NCBI GenBank assembly: GCA_963826505.1
Contig: CAWGXG010000008.1
Location: 248,001-312,000 of the forward strand
Direction: 5' to 3'
Length of the DNA: 64,000 nt
Source of the DNA: CAWGXG01 sp963826505
Lineage (GTDB): Bacteria > Chloroflexota > Anaerolineae > Aggregatilineales > Aggregatilineaceae
In this document: positions 43,900 through 53,808 of the stretch, one piece after another
Position numbering within the stretch: position 1 is the stretch's first letter
Layout of the letters: every line of letters starts with the position of its first letter
Notes under the pieces: model-generated
Told to the model about the DNA's origin: nothing
Seen by the model: the letters and a program-made list of their open reading frames with translations, nothing else
Database searches by the model: none
Made by a program: the position numbers and the translations under genes

Positions 43900-44348
43900 G
43901 GGGCTGCCCGGCTGGTGGGCGGTGATACCGGGTCGCTGGCCTGCAACAGCTCAACCAGCGCGTGCAAGCAGTCAGTCACCGTGATGATCCCGACGAGTTG
44001 TGACCCTTCGAGCACCGGCAGCCCGCTGATCTGGCGGGCGATCATCAGGTTCACCGCGTCGGAAAGCAGCATGTCGGGCGCGGCGCAGATGGGATCGGGT
44101 GTCATGCACAGCCCGACCTGGGTATGCTCCAGCAGCAAATCATCTTGCCAGCGTTCGCGCATAATGACGGGCGAGTTGACGGCCAGCCGCACGTCGCGAT
44201 CGGTGATAATCCCACACAGAAGATGCTGTTCATCCAATACGGGCAGGCGGCGGCAGTTGGCCTGCACCATTTTCTGTTTGGCCGTGTACAAACTATCTTC
44301 CAAACCAATCGTCACCGGGTCGGGACTCATCACATCGCATACACGCAT
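43896..44348 (-). CDS. Tandem CBS-domain protein
   Basis: The 150-residue protein has two CBS domains: RVCDVMSPDPVTIGLEDSL...LCGIITDRDVR and GLCMTPDPICAAPDMLLSDAV...LVGIITVTDCL. CBS pairs bind adenosine nucleotides and act as regulators, but no attached effector domain exists, so it may act as a stand-alone sensor. Its stop overlaps the convergent kinase stop by four bases. It is transcribed in the same direction as the following glycosyltransferase genes but is separated from them by a 44-bp gap. Confidence 0.92.
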   Translation of the reverse strand: MRVCDVMSPDPVTIGLEDSLYTAKQKMVQANCRRLPVLDEQHLLCGIITDRDVRLAVNSPVIMRERWQDDLLLEHTQVGLCMTPDPICAAPDMLLSDAVNLMIARQISGLPVLEGSQLVGIITVTDCLHALVELLQASDPVSPPTSRAAP

Positions 44349-44392
44349 TGTCGATCATCCCCTGCTGTGAGAATCTCTGCGAAAAATCCCGA

Positions 44393-45514
44393 TTAGCCCA
44401 TCACACTGTGGTACACAGCCAGTGTTTCGCGGGCGGCGCGCTTCCACGAAAAGCGGGCGGCGCGTTCCGGCCCGGCGGTGGCCATCTCAGCGCGCAGCTG
44501 CGGGTCTGCCAGCACCGTGCCAATGACGTCGGTCATATGCTGTACGTCGTACGGATTGAAATAGCGGGCTACATCCGCGCCAAGTTCAGGCATGCTGGAC
44601 TCGCGGCTGCTGACTACAGGTACGCCGCACGCCATCGCTTCGAGGACTGGCAGCCCAGCCCCTTCGTACACGGACGCCATTACATAAACAGTGGCGGCCC
44701 GGAAGACCGCGGGCAGGTCTTCATCGGGTACAAAGCCCGGCGCGCGGACCACTTTTTGCAGGCCCAATTCCTGTATGCGCGCGAAGAACTCGTCGTAGAG
44801 CCAGCCTTTGGCCCCGACAACTACCAGTTCCAGACCGGGATCTTCTTTGCGCAGCGCGGCCAGGCTATCCAACAGACGGACCAGATTCTTGCGCGGCTCG
44901 ATGGTGCCAACGGTCAACAAGAAGCGCTCGGGCAGGGCATACTTCGCTCGAACGCGCGCCACTTCGGAATCGGGCACGACGTGAAACTGTGGTCCGGCGG
45001 CCTCATGCACGACCGTGATCTTATGATCAGGTGTGTTGTAATAGCGCATTAAATCGTTTTTTGTGGCTTGAGACACGACGATGATAGCGTCTGCGCGGCG
45101 CACAAAGAGGGGCATGGCGGCGTTTAGAAACCAGTAATTGAGCCGCTTGTGATGCTGTGGAAACAGTTTGAAAATCAAATCGTGGACGGTCATCACGGTC
45201 GGCACGTCGCGCAGCGGCAGCAGCAGGTGTTCGGTCGCGTGAAAGAGCTCTGCACCCGGGGCCAGCCGGTTAAACGGTACCCGGCCCAGATGCCCGAGCC
45301 AGACGGCCATACGCCAGGGTTTGTAGCCCAAGCCGATGGAACGTTGAGGGAGCGCATCCCACTCGGGAATGGCCTGGATTTGTCCGGACCGGTTGTAGAA
45401 CAAGGTCGGTGCCGTGTCCATCTCGCCAATCAGCGCCTGGGTCAGCGCTCGCGCATAACGTCCCAGGCCCGCTCGGCTGTTCACTGCCGCCGATACGTCG
45501 ATGTAAATACTCAA
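44393..45514 (-). CDS. Family 4 glycosyltransferase
   Basis: The 373-residue GT-B enzyme has the C-terminal nucleotide-sugar site pattern: LTVGTIEPRKNLVRLLD, then YEGAGLPVLEAMACGVPVVSS with the acidic residue. It should use an activated sugar to extend a lipid-linked or free glycan. Start TTG 45514 overlaps the stop of the preceding wecG-like gene by three bases (TTGA), indicating translational coupling. Its partner genes make surface polysaccharide. Confidence 0.9.
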   Translation of the reverse strand: MSIYIDVSAAVNSRAGLGRYARALTQALIGEMDTAPTLFYNRSGQIQAIPEWDALPQRSIGLGYKPWRMAVWLGHLGRVPFNRLAPGAELFHATEHLLLPLRDVPTVMTVHDLIFKLFPQHHKRLNYWFLNAAMPLFVRRADAIIVVSQATKNDLMRYYNTPDHKITVVHEAAGPQFHVVPDSEVARVRAKYALPERFLLTVGTIEPRKNLVRLLDSLAALRKEDPGLELVVVGAKGWLYDEFFARIQELGLQKVVRAPGFVPDEDLPAVFRAATVYVMASVYEGAGLPVLEAMACGVPVVSSRESSMPELGADVARYFNPYDVQHMTDVIGTVLADPQLRAEMATAGPERAARFSWKRAARETLAVYHSVMG

Positions 45515-46293
45515 GGATCAGCAACTCCTGGTGAGGGGTGCATGGCCCGCTCTCTGAAGCGCAGCACCGCCCAGATGAAGCGCGGCAACCGCAACATACG
45601 ACGCCAGCGCCGGGGCTGCCGGTAAAGTCGAAACAACCATTCAAGCCCGATGCGCTGCATCCAGCGCGGGGCGCGTGGTACGACTCCCGCCAAGAAGTCA
45701 AAGGTGCCGCCGACGCCCATTGCCACATGCACGGTCAGCCGCCCACGGTTGCGCGCAATCCATTCATCTTGGCCGGGGGCGCCATATGCCACAAAGAGAA
45801 TATCCGCGCCGCTGGAGTTGACGCGCGCGATGATGTCCTCTTCTTCTTGCGGTGAAGGGTTGCCGGCATAGGTACCGACAATGCACACGCCCGGATAATC
45901 GGTCATTAAGCGGGCGGCGGCCTGTTTTGCGACGCCCGGCGCGGCACCCAAAAGATACAATTTCCAGCCTTCATGAGCCGCACGCGCCGCGATTTGCGGG
46001 ACGCCATCCGACCCGGTGACACGTTGCGGGAGCGGCGATCCAAGATAACGAGCGGCCAGCACCAACCCTACGCCATCTGCCACGCACAGATCTGCGGCCT
46101 GAAGTACGCGCATGAACTCGGCGTTGTCCTGGGCGATCATCACAAATTCCGGACTCACGGTGCAGATATGGTACGTCCGAGTGCCATCGGCGATCCAACG
46201 TGCGATCGTGTCCAATAAACTGGCAAATGTGCTGTAATCGATTGGAACACCGAGGATATGAACGTAGCGTACTGAGGGAGGTGATATGCCCAT
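45511..46293 (-). CDS. WecG/TagA/CpsF family glycosyltransferase
   Basis: The 260-residue protein belongs to GT26: ILGVPIDYSTFASLLDTI, YHICTVSPEFVMIAQDN, LCVADGVGLVLAAR, VTGSDGVPQIAARAA, and the C-terminal GGTFDFLAG...PRWMQRIGLEWLFRL. Members transfer ManNAc or related sugars to lipid carriers in teichoic-acid or exopolysaccharide synthesis. The C-terminal basic amphipathic stretch fits membrane association. It overlaps the following GT4 gene. The 146-bp gap to the divergent membrane-protein gene probably holds both promoters, though none is clear. Confidence 0.95.
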   Translation of the reverse strand: MGISPPSVRYVHILGVPIDYSTFASLLDTIARWIADGTRTYHICTVSPEFVMIAQDNAEFMRVLQAADLCVADGVGLVLAARYLGSPLPQRVTGSDGVPQIAARAAHEGWKLYLLGAAPGVAKQAAARLMTDYPGVCIVGTYAGNPSPQEEEDIIARVNSSGADILFVAYGAPGQDEWIARNRGRLTVHVAMGVGGTFDFLAGVVPRAPRWMQRIGLEWLFRLYRQPRRWRRMLRLPRFIWAVLRFRERAMHPSPGVADP

Positions 46294-46439
46294 AACCTAG
46301 CGCGCCGAGATTGGGTTCAGGATCATAGGCATTGTACCTGTTTCGCATGATTTGCGCGAGTGTGGCACCACCCAGCCCGAGGGTGGACGAGTTGCTTCTA
46401 GCCCACGCCCGGTTACAATATCGGCAGGAGGGTATGCCT

Positions 46440-47303
46440 ATGGCCGATGAGCGCGACTATAACCCCGAAGACGAGATTGAAGACAGCGAAGCACAGATGC
46501 TGGATGGGGATGCCTCACCCGCGGAGGTCCCACTGCGTAGCACTGAAGACTTCGAACAGGAGCTGGAAGCCCTTGACGGCTACGATCAAGAGGAATTGGC
46601 CGTAGCACAGGAACCAGACGTTGAGGAATCCGAGATCGAGGCGGAAGTGGAGGAGTTGGCCGAGGAGCGCGAGCCGCTCTACCCTCTGCCCGCTGACGAA
46701 GAGTCCGCGCCCAGCCCTTTGAGCGAACAGGAACGCGTGCGCCAGCCGCGCGCGCAGTCGTTCCGCCGCGGCCTGCGCAACCAGGTGGGGATGCTCCCGC
46801 TGGCACTCTATGGGTTGGCGTTGGGCGTGTATTTGGTCGCGCGCGGGCAGGACGTGTCCGGATTGCGTGATATTTCCCGCCAGGCTGTGCTTGGGATCAG
46901 TGTGCTGGCGCTGGCCTTTACGGCGATCTTTCATGCGCTGTTGTCGGGACGGCGTGAGCGCGGTCTGTTGTTTGTCGGGATCTACGTTTGGGTTACGGCA
47001 GGGGTCGGCGCGGGGATCGTGTACGGTTTCGATCGGACGCTGGACATGCAAGAATGGTGGCCGCTGCTGGTGTGGTCCCTGGGATTGGCCCTGGTAATCA
47101 CCGCGCTGATCGAGCGTACGCACGATGCGCGCCTGCTGCTGTTCGGCACTTTTGCCCTGGTGGTCGGTCTGGCGGCCTATGGCGTATCGAGCGGTCAAAT
47201 TCATGGGGAGTGGTTTGATCGGGCGGCTGACTATTGGCCGGTGCTGCTCGCACTTGCGGGTCTGGGGTTGCTGCCTTCGGCTTTTCGCGGCCGCTCTGAC
47301 TGA
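46440..47303 (+). CDS. Membrane protein with acidic N-terminal region
   Basis: The protein has 287 residues from ATG 46440 with AGGAGGG seven bases upstream; an ATG at 46434 is too close to that site. The first 100 residues are highly acidic and likely cytosolic and disordered; about six hydrophobic segments follow (LPLALYGLALGVYL, AVLGISVLALAFTAIF, LLFVGIYVWVTAG, LVWSLGLALVITALI, LLFGTFALVVGLAAYG, PVLLALAGLGLLPSAF). No family is recognised. It lies between divergent glycosyltransferase genes and 21 bp upstream of a GT4 gene, so it may assist polysaccharide synthesis. Confidence 0.75.
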   Translation: MADERDYNPEDEIEDSEAQMLDGDASPAEVPLRSTEDFEQELEALDGYDQEELAVAQEPDVEESEIEAEVEELAEEREPLYPLPADEESAPSPLSEQERVRQPRAQSFRRGLRNQVGMLPLALYGLALGVYLVARGQDVSGLRDISRQAVLGISVLALAFTAIFHALLSGRRERGLLFVGIYVWVTAGVGAGIVYGFDRTLDMQEWWPLLVWSLGLALVITALIERTHDARLLLFGTFALVVGLAAYGVSSGQIHGEWFDRAADYWPVLLALAGLGLLPSAFRGRSD

Positions 47304-47324
47304 TCACGATACGGACCGTTTATC

Positions 47325-48443
47325 ATGCAGCCGCTCACGATTGCGATAGACGCTAGCCGAACGACGGCCGCTCAACGCACCGGCACGGAGAATTATGCGC
47401 TCCAGTTAATCCGGGCGCTGCTCCAGCTTGACTCGGCCCATCGCTTCCGGCTGTATTTCCGGGATCAGCCGCCCGCTGATCTGCTGCCCGATCATCCCCG
47501 GGCTGAGCAACGAGTCATTCCCTGGCCCCGGTTGTGGACGCACAGCCGGTTCGCGCTGGCGCTGTGGCGCGATCGCCCTGACGTGACGTTCGTCCCGGCG
47601 CATACGCTGCCGCTGTGCCTGCCCGGTCCGGCGGTGGTCACGGTGCATGACCTGGGATACATATATTTCCCCGATGCACACCCGCTGCTGTCGCGTCGTT
47701 ATTTGGAATGGTCTACCCGGTACAGCGTGCGGCGCGCGACGCGCGTTATCGCCGATTCCTTGGCCACCGCCAAAGACCTGACCGCCCATTACCATCTGGC
47801 CCAACATCACATCAAGGTGGTGTACCCCGGCGTGGATGACACCTTAAGCCGCTGCTCTGATAGTGCGCGGCTGGCCGAAATGCGCGCGCGCTACGGTTTG
47901 CCTGACCGTTATGTGTTTTTTGTGGGGACGCTTCAGCCTCGTAAGAATATCACGCGCATCGTGGCCGCGTTTGCGCAATGGCGCGAACGGAGTGGGGTGG
48001 ACGACGTCGCGCTGGTGTTGGCAGGACAGCGCGGTTGGTTGTATGACCCGGCGTGGGTGGACGGTGTGGAAGGCGTCATTCTGCCCGGCTACGTTACGGA
48101 TGCTGATGTGGCCGCGTTGTATAGCGGTGCGTTGGCGTTGGTATTTCCGACGCTGCACGAAGGCTTCGGATTTCCCGTGTTGGAAGCGATGCGTTGCGGA
48201 ACGCCCGTCATCACCAGCACCACGTCATCTTTGCCCGAAGTGGCGGGGGACGCAGCCCTGCTGGTCAACCCGCGTGACAGCGCTGCGATTGCAGACGCAC
48301 TCCAACGCGTCGTGACGGATCAAGCCTTGCGCGCCGACCTGATCGCGCGCGGATACCAGCAGGCCGAGCGCTTCACGTGGCAGCAGGCTGCGGAACAGAC
48401 TCTTAAGATCCTGGAAGACGCCGCCATCAACCGGTCGTCATGA
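47325..48443 (+). CDS. Family 4 glycosyltransferase
   Basis: The 372-residue GT-B enzyme resembles the neighbour at 44393: DASRTTAAQRTGTENYALQLIRAL (acceptor/N-terminal site), VVTVHDLGYIYFP, VGTLQPRKNITRIVAAF, and LHEGFGFPVLEAMRCGTPVITS. The role is probably addition of a sugar to an oligosaccharide. It follows the membrane-protein gene by 21 bp. The 3' gap to the next gene (120 bp) contains a consensus promoter for that gene. Confidence 0.92.
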   Translation: MQPLTIAIDASRTTAAQRTGTENYALQLIRALLQLDSAHRFRLYFRDQPPADLLPDHPRAEQRVIPWPRLWTHSRFALALWRDRPDVTFVPAHTLPLCLPGPAVVTVHDLGYIYFPDAHPLLSRRYLEWSTRYSVRRATRVIADSLATAKDLTAHYHLAQHHIKVVYPGVDDTLSRCSDSARLAEMRARYGLPDRYVFFVGTLQPRKNITRIVAAFAQWRERSGVDDVALVLAGQRGWLYDPAWVDGVEGVILPGYVTDADVAALYSGALALVFPTLHEGFGFPVLEAMRCGTPVITSTTSSLPEVAGDAALLVNPRDSAAIADALQRVVTDQALRADLIARGYQQAERFTWQQAAEQTLKILEDAAINRSS

Positions 48444-48463
48444 AGATGTCAGGCAAACAGAGT

Positions 48464-48492
48464 TTGCTAGATAGGCTGGCACTTTCTATAAT
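48464..48492 (+). promoter_or_regulatory. Consensus sigma-70-type promoter for the PA14/SH3b gene
   Basis: TTGCTA (48464-48469) and TATAAT (48487-48492) have a 17-base spacer. The perfect -10 and ideal spacing are unusual in this window. It lies 72 bases before ATG 48564. Confidence 0.75.
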
Positions 48493-48563
48493 CCGTCCGG
48501 GTCTCTGTGTCGTCTGTTTGCCTTGTGATCTGTCAGTAGTCAACTAGCTTAGGGAAAACAATC

Positions 48564-50372
48564 ATGCGAAAACTGACCATTTGCGGCCTGATTGCCGTCA
48601 TGACAGTGGGGCTTCTGGTGGGATCGGTGGCGCTGGTGCCGTCGGTCCACATGGCCGAAGCCAATGCCGGTACGCAGTGGAATGCTTCTTACTTCAACAA
48701 CACCACGCTGACCGGCTCTCCGGTACTCACCCGGATTGACGACAAAATCGACTTCAACTGGGCGAGTGGCTCGCCAGATGCGAGCGTGAATGCCGACAAT
48801 TTCAGCGCGCGGTGGACCAAGACCGTCAACTTCCCAAGCTCTGGAACCTGGACCTTCCGGGTCGGGGCTGATGATGGTGTGCGGATGTGGATCGACATCA
48901 CGCCGATTGTCGACGAATGGCACGGCAACGCTGAAGGCTACCGGGTGTACACGGTCAATCTCGACCAACTGACCGCTGGAAACCACGATCTCAAGGTGGA
49001 GTATTACGAATCGACCGGCAACGCCGGTATCAAGGTGGAATGGTACACCGCTGGCGGGACCACTACGACCGGCACAGCCAGTGGAGTCTACGGCCCGGCG
49101 TCGTGGACGGCCTCCTATTTCAACAACATAGATCTGTCGGGCAGCCCGGCGCTGACTCGCACCGACGGCGATATCAGCTTCAATTGGGCGACTGGATCAC
49201 CCGGAGCGGGTGTGAACGCCGACAACTTCAGCGCGCGATGGACGACGACGTTTAACTTCCCCGCATCCGGTCACTGGGTGTTCGAGGTCGGCGCAGATGA
49301 CGGTGTGCGAATGTGGATCGATGTCACCGAGATTGTGAACGAGTGGCATGGCAACGCTGAGGGCTACCGGGTGTATACGGTCGACGTCAACGGCTTGACC
49401 GCGGGCAATCACGATCTCAAGGTTGAATATTACGAGGCGTCGGGTAATGCCGGAATACAGGTGCGCTGGTACCTGTTTGGCTCTGGCGGCGGCGGTGTCG
49501 GTGCTGAAGTGGCCCCTGTGGCGACCGCCATCCCGCCTGCGACAGTCTACGCCTCGCCCATTGATTACGGCATCAATGTGCGCTTTGGGCCCGGGTTGGG
49601 CAATCCGGTTAAAGGCCAGATTACCTACCCACTCAACTACCTGGTGTTGGGCGCGGTGCCGGACCTGTCCTGGCTGCTGGTGGATCTGAAGAATGGCGAT
49701 TCGGGCTGGGTCAGCAATGACTGGGTCTATCTGTGGGCCAAAGAAGATTTCAAGAACGAGGATACAACGGGCGGCGGACAGCCGGACTTCGTCGATGACA
49801 TTCCGCGCATTGCCGCCGCGATTGCTCCACCTGCGCCTGCCGCTGATGGAGCCGTGGTGACCACCTTGCCGGGCGTCACGACGGATGTGGTCAATTTGCG
49901 CGACGGGGCCAGCCTGTACGCGGCCAAAGTCATCGGATCGCTGCCGCAGGGCGCGCGCCTCACGGTCGAAGCGCACAATGGCAACGGTTCGTGGTATCTG
50001 GTCAATTACCAGGGCCTTCGTGGCTGGGTCAATGCTTCGTTCGTCACGCTGGATGGCAGCCCGTCCGATCTGGTAGTCAGTCACGAAGTTGTGCCTGCGC
50101 CGCCACCCGGATCGATCTATGTGCTCGAAACCGAAACCGGCGAAACCGTGACGGTGCGCGGACGTGCCAATACGGATCTCAAATTGCGTGATGCGGCCAG
50201 CCTGAACGGCAAGCAGATCGGGACTGTGTCCGCTCAAGCGGAGTTCGTGATCGAGGGCCGGAACAGGAACGGTTCGTGGTACCTGCTGACCTACAATGGT
50301 GTGCAGGGCTGGGTAAACTCGCCCTATGTCACGTTGCTCGAAGGCACCGTGTCTGATCTGCAGATTCGTTAA
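48564..50372 (+). CDS. Secreted protein with two PA14-like and three SH3b domains
   Basis: The 602-residue protein has a signal peptide (residues 1-34, ending near AEANA) and two PA14-like beta-sandwich repeats (about 37-160 and 178-305). Each contains WNASYFNN or WTASYFNN, NFSARWT, VGADDGVRMWID, EWHGNAEGYRVYTV and GNHDLKVEYYE. Three SH3b-like domains follow (about 330-395, 425-495, 525-595) with the N-V-R-x-G and GWV signatures; SH3b domains often bind cell-wall peptides. It is probably an extracellular carbohydrate- or wall-binding protein, not an enzyme. A strong promoter precedes it and a terminator follows. An unusual feature is the near-identity of parts of the two PA14 units. Confidence 0.9.
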   Translation: MRKLTICGLIAVMTVGLLVGSVALVPSVHMAEANAGTQWNASYFNNTTLTGSPVLTRIDDKIDFNWASGSPDASVNADNFSARWTKTVNFPSSGTWTFRVGADDGVRMWIDITPIVDEWHGNAEGYRVYTVNLDQLTAGNHDLKVEYYESTGNAGIKVEWYTAGGTTTTGTASGVYGPASWTASYFNNIDLSGSPALTRTDGDISFNWATGSPGAGVNADNFSARWTTTFNFPASGHWVFEVGADDGVRMWIDVTEIVNEWHGNAEGYRVYTVDVNGLTAGNHDLKVEYYEASGNAGIQVRWYLFGSGGGGVGAEVAPVATAIPPATVYASPIDYGINVRFGPGLGNPVKGQITYPLNYLVLGAVPDLSWLLVDLKNGDSGWVSNDWVYLWAKEDFKNEDTTGGGQPDFVDDIPRIAAAIAPPAPAADGAVVTTLPGVTTDVVNLRDGASLYAAKVIGSLPQGARLTVEAHNGNGSWYLVNYQGLRGWVNASFVTLDGSPSDLVVSHEVVPAPPPGSIYVLETETGETVTVRGRANTDLKLRDAASLNGKQIGTVSAQAEFVIEGRNRNGSWYLLTYNGVQGWVNSPYVTLLEGTVSDLQIR

Positions 50373-50401
50373 ACGCTTCGTTCGGCTTGTGTAATGGGTA
50401 G

Positions 50402-50440
50402 CGCCGCCCTGCGTCCAACCTGATGCGGGGCGGCGTTTTT
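50402..50440 (+). terminator. Rho-independent terminator after the PA14/SH3b gene
   Basis: CGCCGCCCTGC (50402-50412) pairs with GCGGGGCGGCG (50425-50435, one G-U), followed by TTTTT. It starts 30 bases after the stop. Confidence 0.9.
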
Positions 50441-50459
50441 CAGTCTGGATGAAGGCGCG

Positions 50460-51263
50460 ATGGGGATTGATTACCTGATTGACTATGGATGCGAACCAAA
50501 GCAGGCGCTGACCGTTGAAGGCTTGATGGGGCTGCTCAAGGGACGCGACCGTGCCGAAGCCGTGATCAAGCTTTACCGCGATCATGGAGATTACCGCTCG
50601 CCCTCTGAAATGGGGTTCGAGATGGTACGTCGCAACGCGGATGGCAGCGAGAATACCGAGGTGATCGTCGTGCAGGATTTGCTGGACGCCGCCGCGACTC
50701 TCGAATCCTGGGAGCCTTTTTGTGTGGGCTGCCCCGCCAACCGCGCCCACGCGCCGTTCGGCTGCATTGGCGCTATCAACTATCCCATCTCGGCGGCGGC
50801 TGAGCGCTGGCTGCTCGGCCAACTGCCCGACAACGATCATCCCTTGGTGTTTATGCTCCTGCAAAAGGCACTGCAAGATCTCGGGTATACGGGGTCAGGG
50901 GTAGGCGTACTGCGTGAACAGGCCGGCGTCTTTCTTGAAAACGAGGACGCACCCGAACGCGATGTGAGCGGTGTGCGGGTGAACGGAAATCAGGTCTTCG
51001 AGCTGCTGTTTTTGTCCGGCCCGATTTACCCAGCCCACGGCGCGCTGCTGCTGCAGTTTTTCGGCGGAATCTCGCCCGATCTTGAAGCGGATACCATGAT
51101 GCAGATCGCTCATCCGCCGTCACAGGAGTGGATCGAGACGCAAGCGCCGTTCTTGCTGCACGCGGATCGCGGCGACGACCTGTCGGTGGCCGACCTAAAA
51201 CGCTTCTTCTCGGCGGTTTACCTTGCCTACCGCGTCGGCGTACCGGTCTATCTGGATGTGTAG
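50460..51263 (+). CDS. Uncharacterised protein with a cysteine motif
   Basis: The 267-residue protein has ATG 50460 as start (GAAGG six bases upstream). No signal peptide or membrane segment is seen. The N-terminal 110 residues contain four cysteines, C11, C88, C91 and C102, in FCVGCPANRAHAPFGC. This could bind a metal or Fe-S cluster, or form disulfides. The rest is alpha/beta-like with LLFLSGPIYPAHGALLLQFFGG. I do not recognise the family. The 3' end is 18 bp from the stop of the convergent PBP gene. An apparent long minus-strand extension covering this gene results from a frameshift in that PBP. Confidence 0.65.
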   Translation: MGIDYLIDYGCEPKQALTVEGLMGLLKGRDRAEAVIKLYRDHGDYRSPSEMGFEMVRRNADGSENTEVIVVQDLLDAAATLESWEPFCVGCPANRAHAPFGCIGAINYPISAAAERWLLGQLPDNDHPLVFMLLQKALQDLGYTGSGVGVLREQAGVFLENEDAPERDVSGVRVNGNQVFELLFLSGPIYPAHGALLLQFFGGISPDLEADTMMQIAHPPSQEWIETQAPFLLHADRGDDLSVADLKRFFSAVYLAYRVGVPVYLDV

Positions 51264-51281
51264 CTCTGTGGATCGGGCGCG

Positions 51282-53808
51282 CTATTCCGCAGCGCCGGAC
51301 GCGGGCCGTTCTTCGGGCGGAATCCACGTGCCGACCCGGAAATGCACCGCGTCTGTAGTGATCTGACTGTCGTCGGACAGAGACACGACCGCTTGAAGAT
51401 CGTGATCGCCGGGATGAAGAAGTCCACCAATAATCGAATGGCTCCGCGTCGGTGCTGCCGAGGACATCGCCATCCATCCTATATTCCACGCGTACCGCAT
51501 TAGTCGGCACGGCGACGCTGAGCCGGATGCGCTGGGATTCTGCGGGAACCAGTGGAGTTAGCTGGAAAACCGTATACGGATCGGGGGAGAGCAGGCGCGC
51601 CGGGATATTCTCACCCCCGACGATTTGCGCCCCAATCGGCGGTTGGGGAATGCCCTGGCGGGTGGCCCAGTCCTGCGCCTCTGGCGGCAGAATCAAATAG
51701 ACCCGTTCTTCCCGATCTTCGGGCGGCGTGGAGTCGTCGGCCAGCAGGCCGGTGCGCCGGTCGAGGGTAAACGGCTGGTACAGGGTATCGTACTCGGTGG
51801 GCACGGTGCCTTTGATGAACCACTCCCATCGCGTTTTGGGGCAGTAGGGTGTCGGTAGCAGTCCGGATGTGGAGCACACCTCCGCCCGGACCAACCCGTC
51901 CGGCACCGAAAAGTCCAGTTCGGGCTGGCCGAGCAGCACGCGCCGCATAAACTCGTGCCAGATCGGCCCCGCGCCGCTGATGCCGCTGACCTCTATCATT
52001 GGCGTGTTATCCGCGTTGCCCACCCAAACGCCGACCACCAGATTCGGCGTATAGCCCACCGTCCAGTTGTCGCGAAAATCGGTAGTTGTGCCGGTTTTGG
52101 CGGCGGCGGGCCGCCCGATGTTCAGCGCGCTGGCGGGTCCAAATGAGGGGATGCGCGCCTGGTTGTCGCTCAGAATATCGGTGATCAGGTAGGCCACACG
52201 CGGATCGATGATACTTTGTTCAGCCGGGGGCGGTGTCCATTCGTACAAGACTTGGCCCGCCTGGTCGCGCACTTCCAGAATGTAGGCCGGGTCCACGCGG
52301 TAGCCACCATTCGCCAGCGCCCCGTAGGCGGCGGTCAGTTCCAGCAGGCGGACTTCGCCGCCGCCCAACGTCAGCGAGAGATCGAAGCGGCTGGTATCCG
52401 TGAGCGTGCTGATCCCCAGGCGCGTCACCAAACGGATCAGTGCGTCCAGCCCGATATGATCCAACGTCACAACGGCGGGAATGTTGTAGGACGACGCTAA
52501 CGCCTCGCGCACGAGCACCGGACCGTGTTCGGCCAGCCCGTAGTTCGCCGGGGTATAGCTTTCCAGCCGCCGGGTGACGAAAGGCGTCCCCACGTCGAGA
52601 ATCATCGTGGCGGGCGTATAGGGATCAGGCTGTGTGGGATCGAAAGCCGCCGCGTAGGTGAAGGGCTTGAGCGCCGAACCTGGTTGGCGGGGAGCTAAGG
52701 CCGCGTTTACGGCGCCATCGATGCGCTCGTCGAAATAGTCCGGGCTGCCGAGCATCGCCAGGATCTGCCCGGTGTGAGGATCGATGGCGACCAGAGCGGC
52801 GTTATGCGCGTTGTGGGCGGGTTGGTTGGCTGGGGGATCGTTCAGCCATTCCAGGTGACGTTGGGCCGCGTCTTGGGCGGCCTGCTGCCAATCCAGATCG
52901 AGCGTGGTGGTAACTTCTAGCCCGCCCTCGTAAAGTTGGGTAGGGTAATCACGTTGGAGCTGCGTCCACACGGCGGTCACGAAATGCGGCGCTTCGATGG
53001 GAAACGACGTCGCCGCATAATCGAGTTCCTCGTCATACGCCTGATCGGCTTCTGCCTGGCTCAGATAGCCCTGTTTCGCCATCAGATCGAGCACGATGCG
53101 CTGCCGCGCCTTGGCTTGCGTCGGATTGCTGAGCGGATCATAAGCAGCTGGGGCCTGTGGCAGCCCAGCCAGCATGGCACATTCCGCTAACGTCAGGTCG
53201 GACGGATCCTTGCCGAAATACACGCGGGACGCCGCCGCTACGCCATAGGCCAGATTGCCGTAATAGGTTTGGTTGAGATACAGGGCCAACAGTTCGTCGC
53301 GCGAATAGCGGCGCGTCAACTCTAGCGCCAGGATGCTCTCACGCAGCTTGCGCTGCAGGGTGCGCTCGGCGCGCTGTTCCGGATCGAGGAGCAGATTGCG
53401 GGCAAGCTGCTGCGTGATGGTACTGCCCCCTGCAACAACTTCGCCGCCCTTTACATTGATCCACAGCGCACGCACGATGCCCACCACGTCCACTCCCGGA
53501 TGGCTGTAAAAGCGCGCGTCTTCCGTCGCCAGCGTGGCGTTGACCATACAGTCGGGCAGATCGGCCAGCGTAACGTCCACGTTCAGCCCGGTGTCAGGAT
53601 CGGCGATTTGATATAACAGACGTCCCTGTCGGTCGTAGATCCGCGTGCTGGGCAGGGCCAGTCCGGCATTAAGCGCACTTATGTCTGGCAGATCGGCCAG
53701 AATCCATGCGTAGAAACCGGCGCTCGCCGCCAGCACGAGGGCCACAATGATCAGCGTGATCGGCTTCCAGCGTCGCCGGAGAAAACGAGGTTTCTTAAAC
53801 AACGTCAT
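51282..53808 (-). CDS. Class A penicillin-binding protein, frameshifted near the C-terminus
   Basis: The protein has about 841 residues. Residues 18-37 form a membrane anchor. The GT51 transglycosylase has Glu96 (ATEDARFYSHPG), STITQQLARNLLL and RKLRESILALELTRRYS. The transpeptidase has S378-x-x-K381 (GSALKPF), a SYN motif and K571-T-G (AAKTGTTTD). The C-terminal part is a beta-rich extension of the PBP1C type. The frame changes near 51425: the first frame runs on as an unlikely Arg/Ser-rich tail, whereas the next frame reads GGLLHPGDHDLQAVVSLSDD and stops at 51282. It acts outside the membrane in peptidoglycan assembly, as does the larger PBP at 5104-9486. Confidence 0.93.

Noticed and set aside
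49197..50876. A 559-codon open frame on the minus strand opposite the PA14/SH3b gene.
   Set aside because: It is the mirror of a plus-strand gene with clear PA14 and SH3b domains, a promoter and a terminator; its product has no recognisable domain and odd composition.
50851..51281. Continuation of the second PBP's first frame beyond 51425, opposite the cysteine-motif gene.
   Set aside because: The tail is Arg/Ser-rich and unlike any PBP C-terminus, whereas the neighbouring frame gives a plausible beta-rich end and a stop at 51282.
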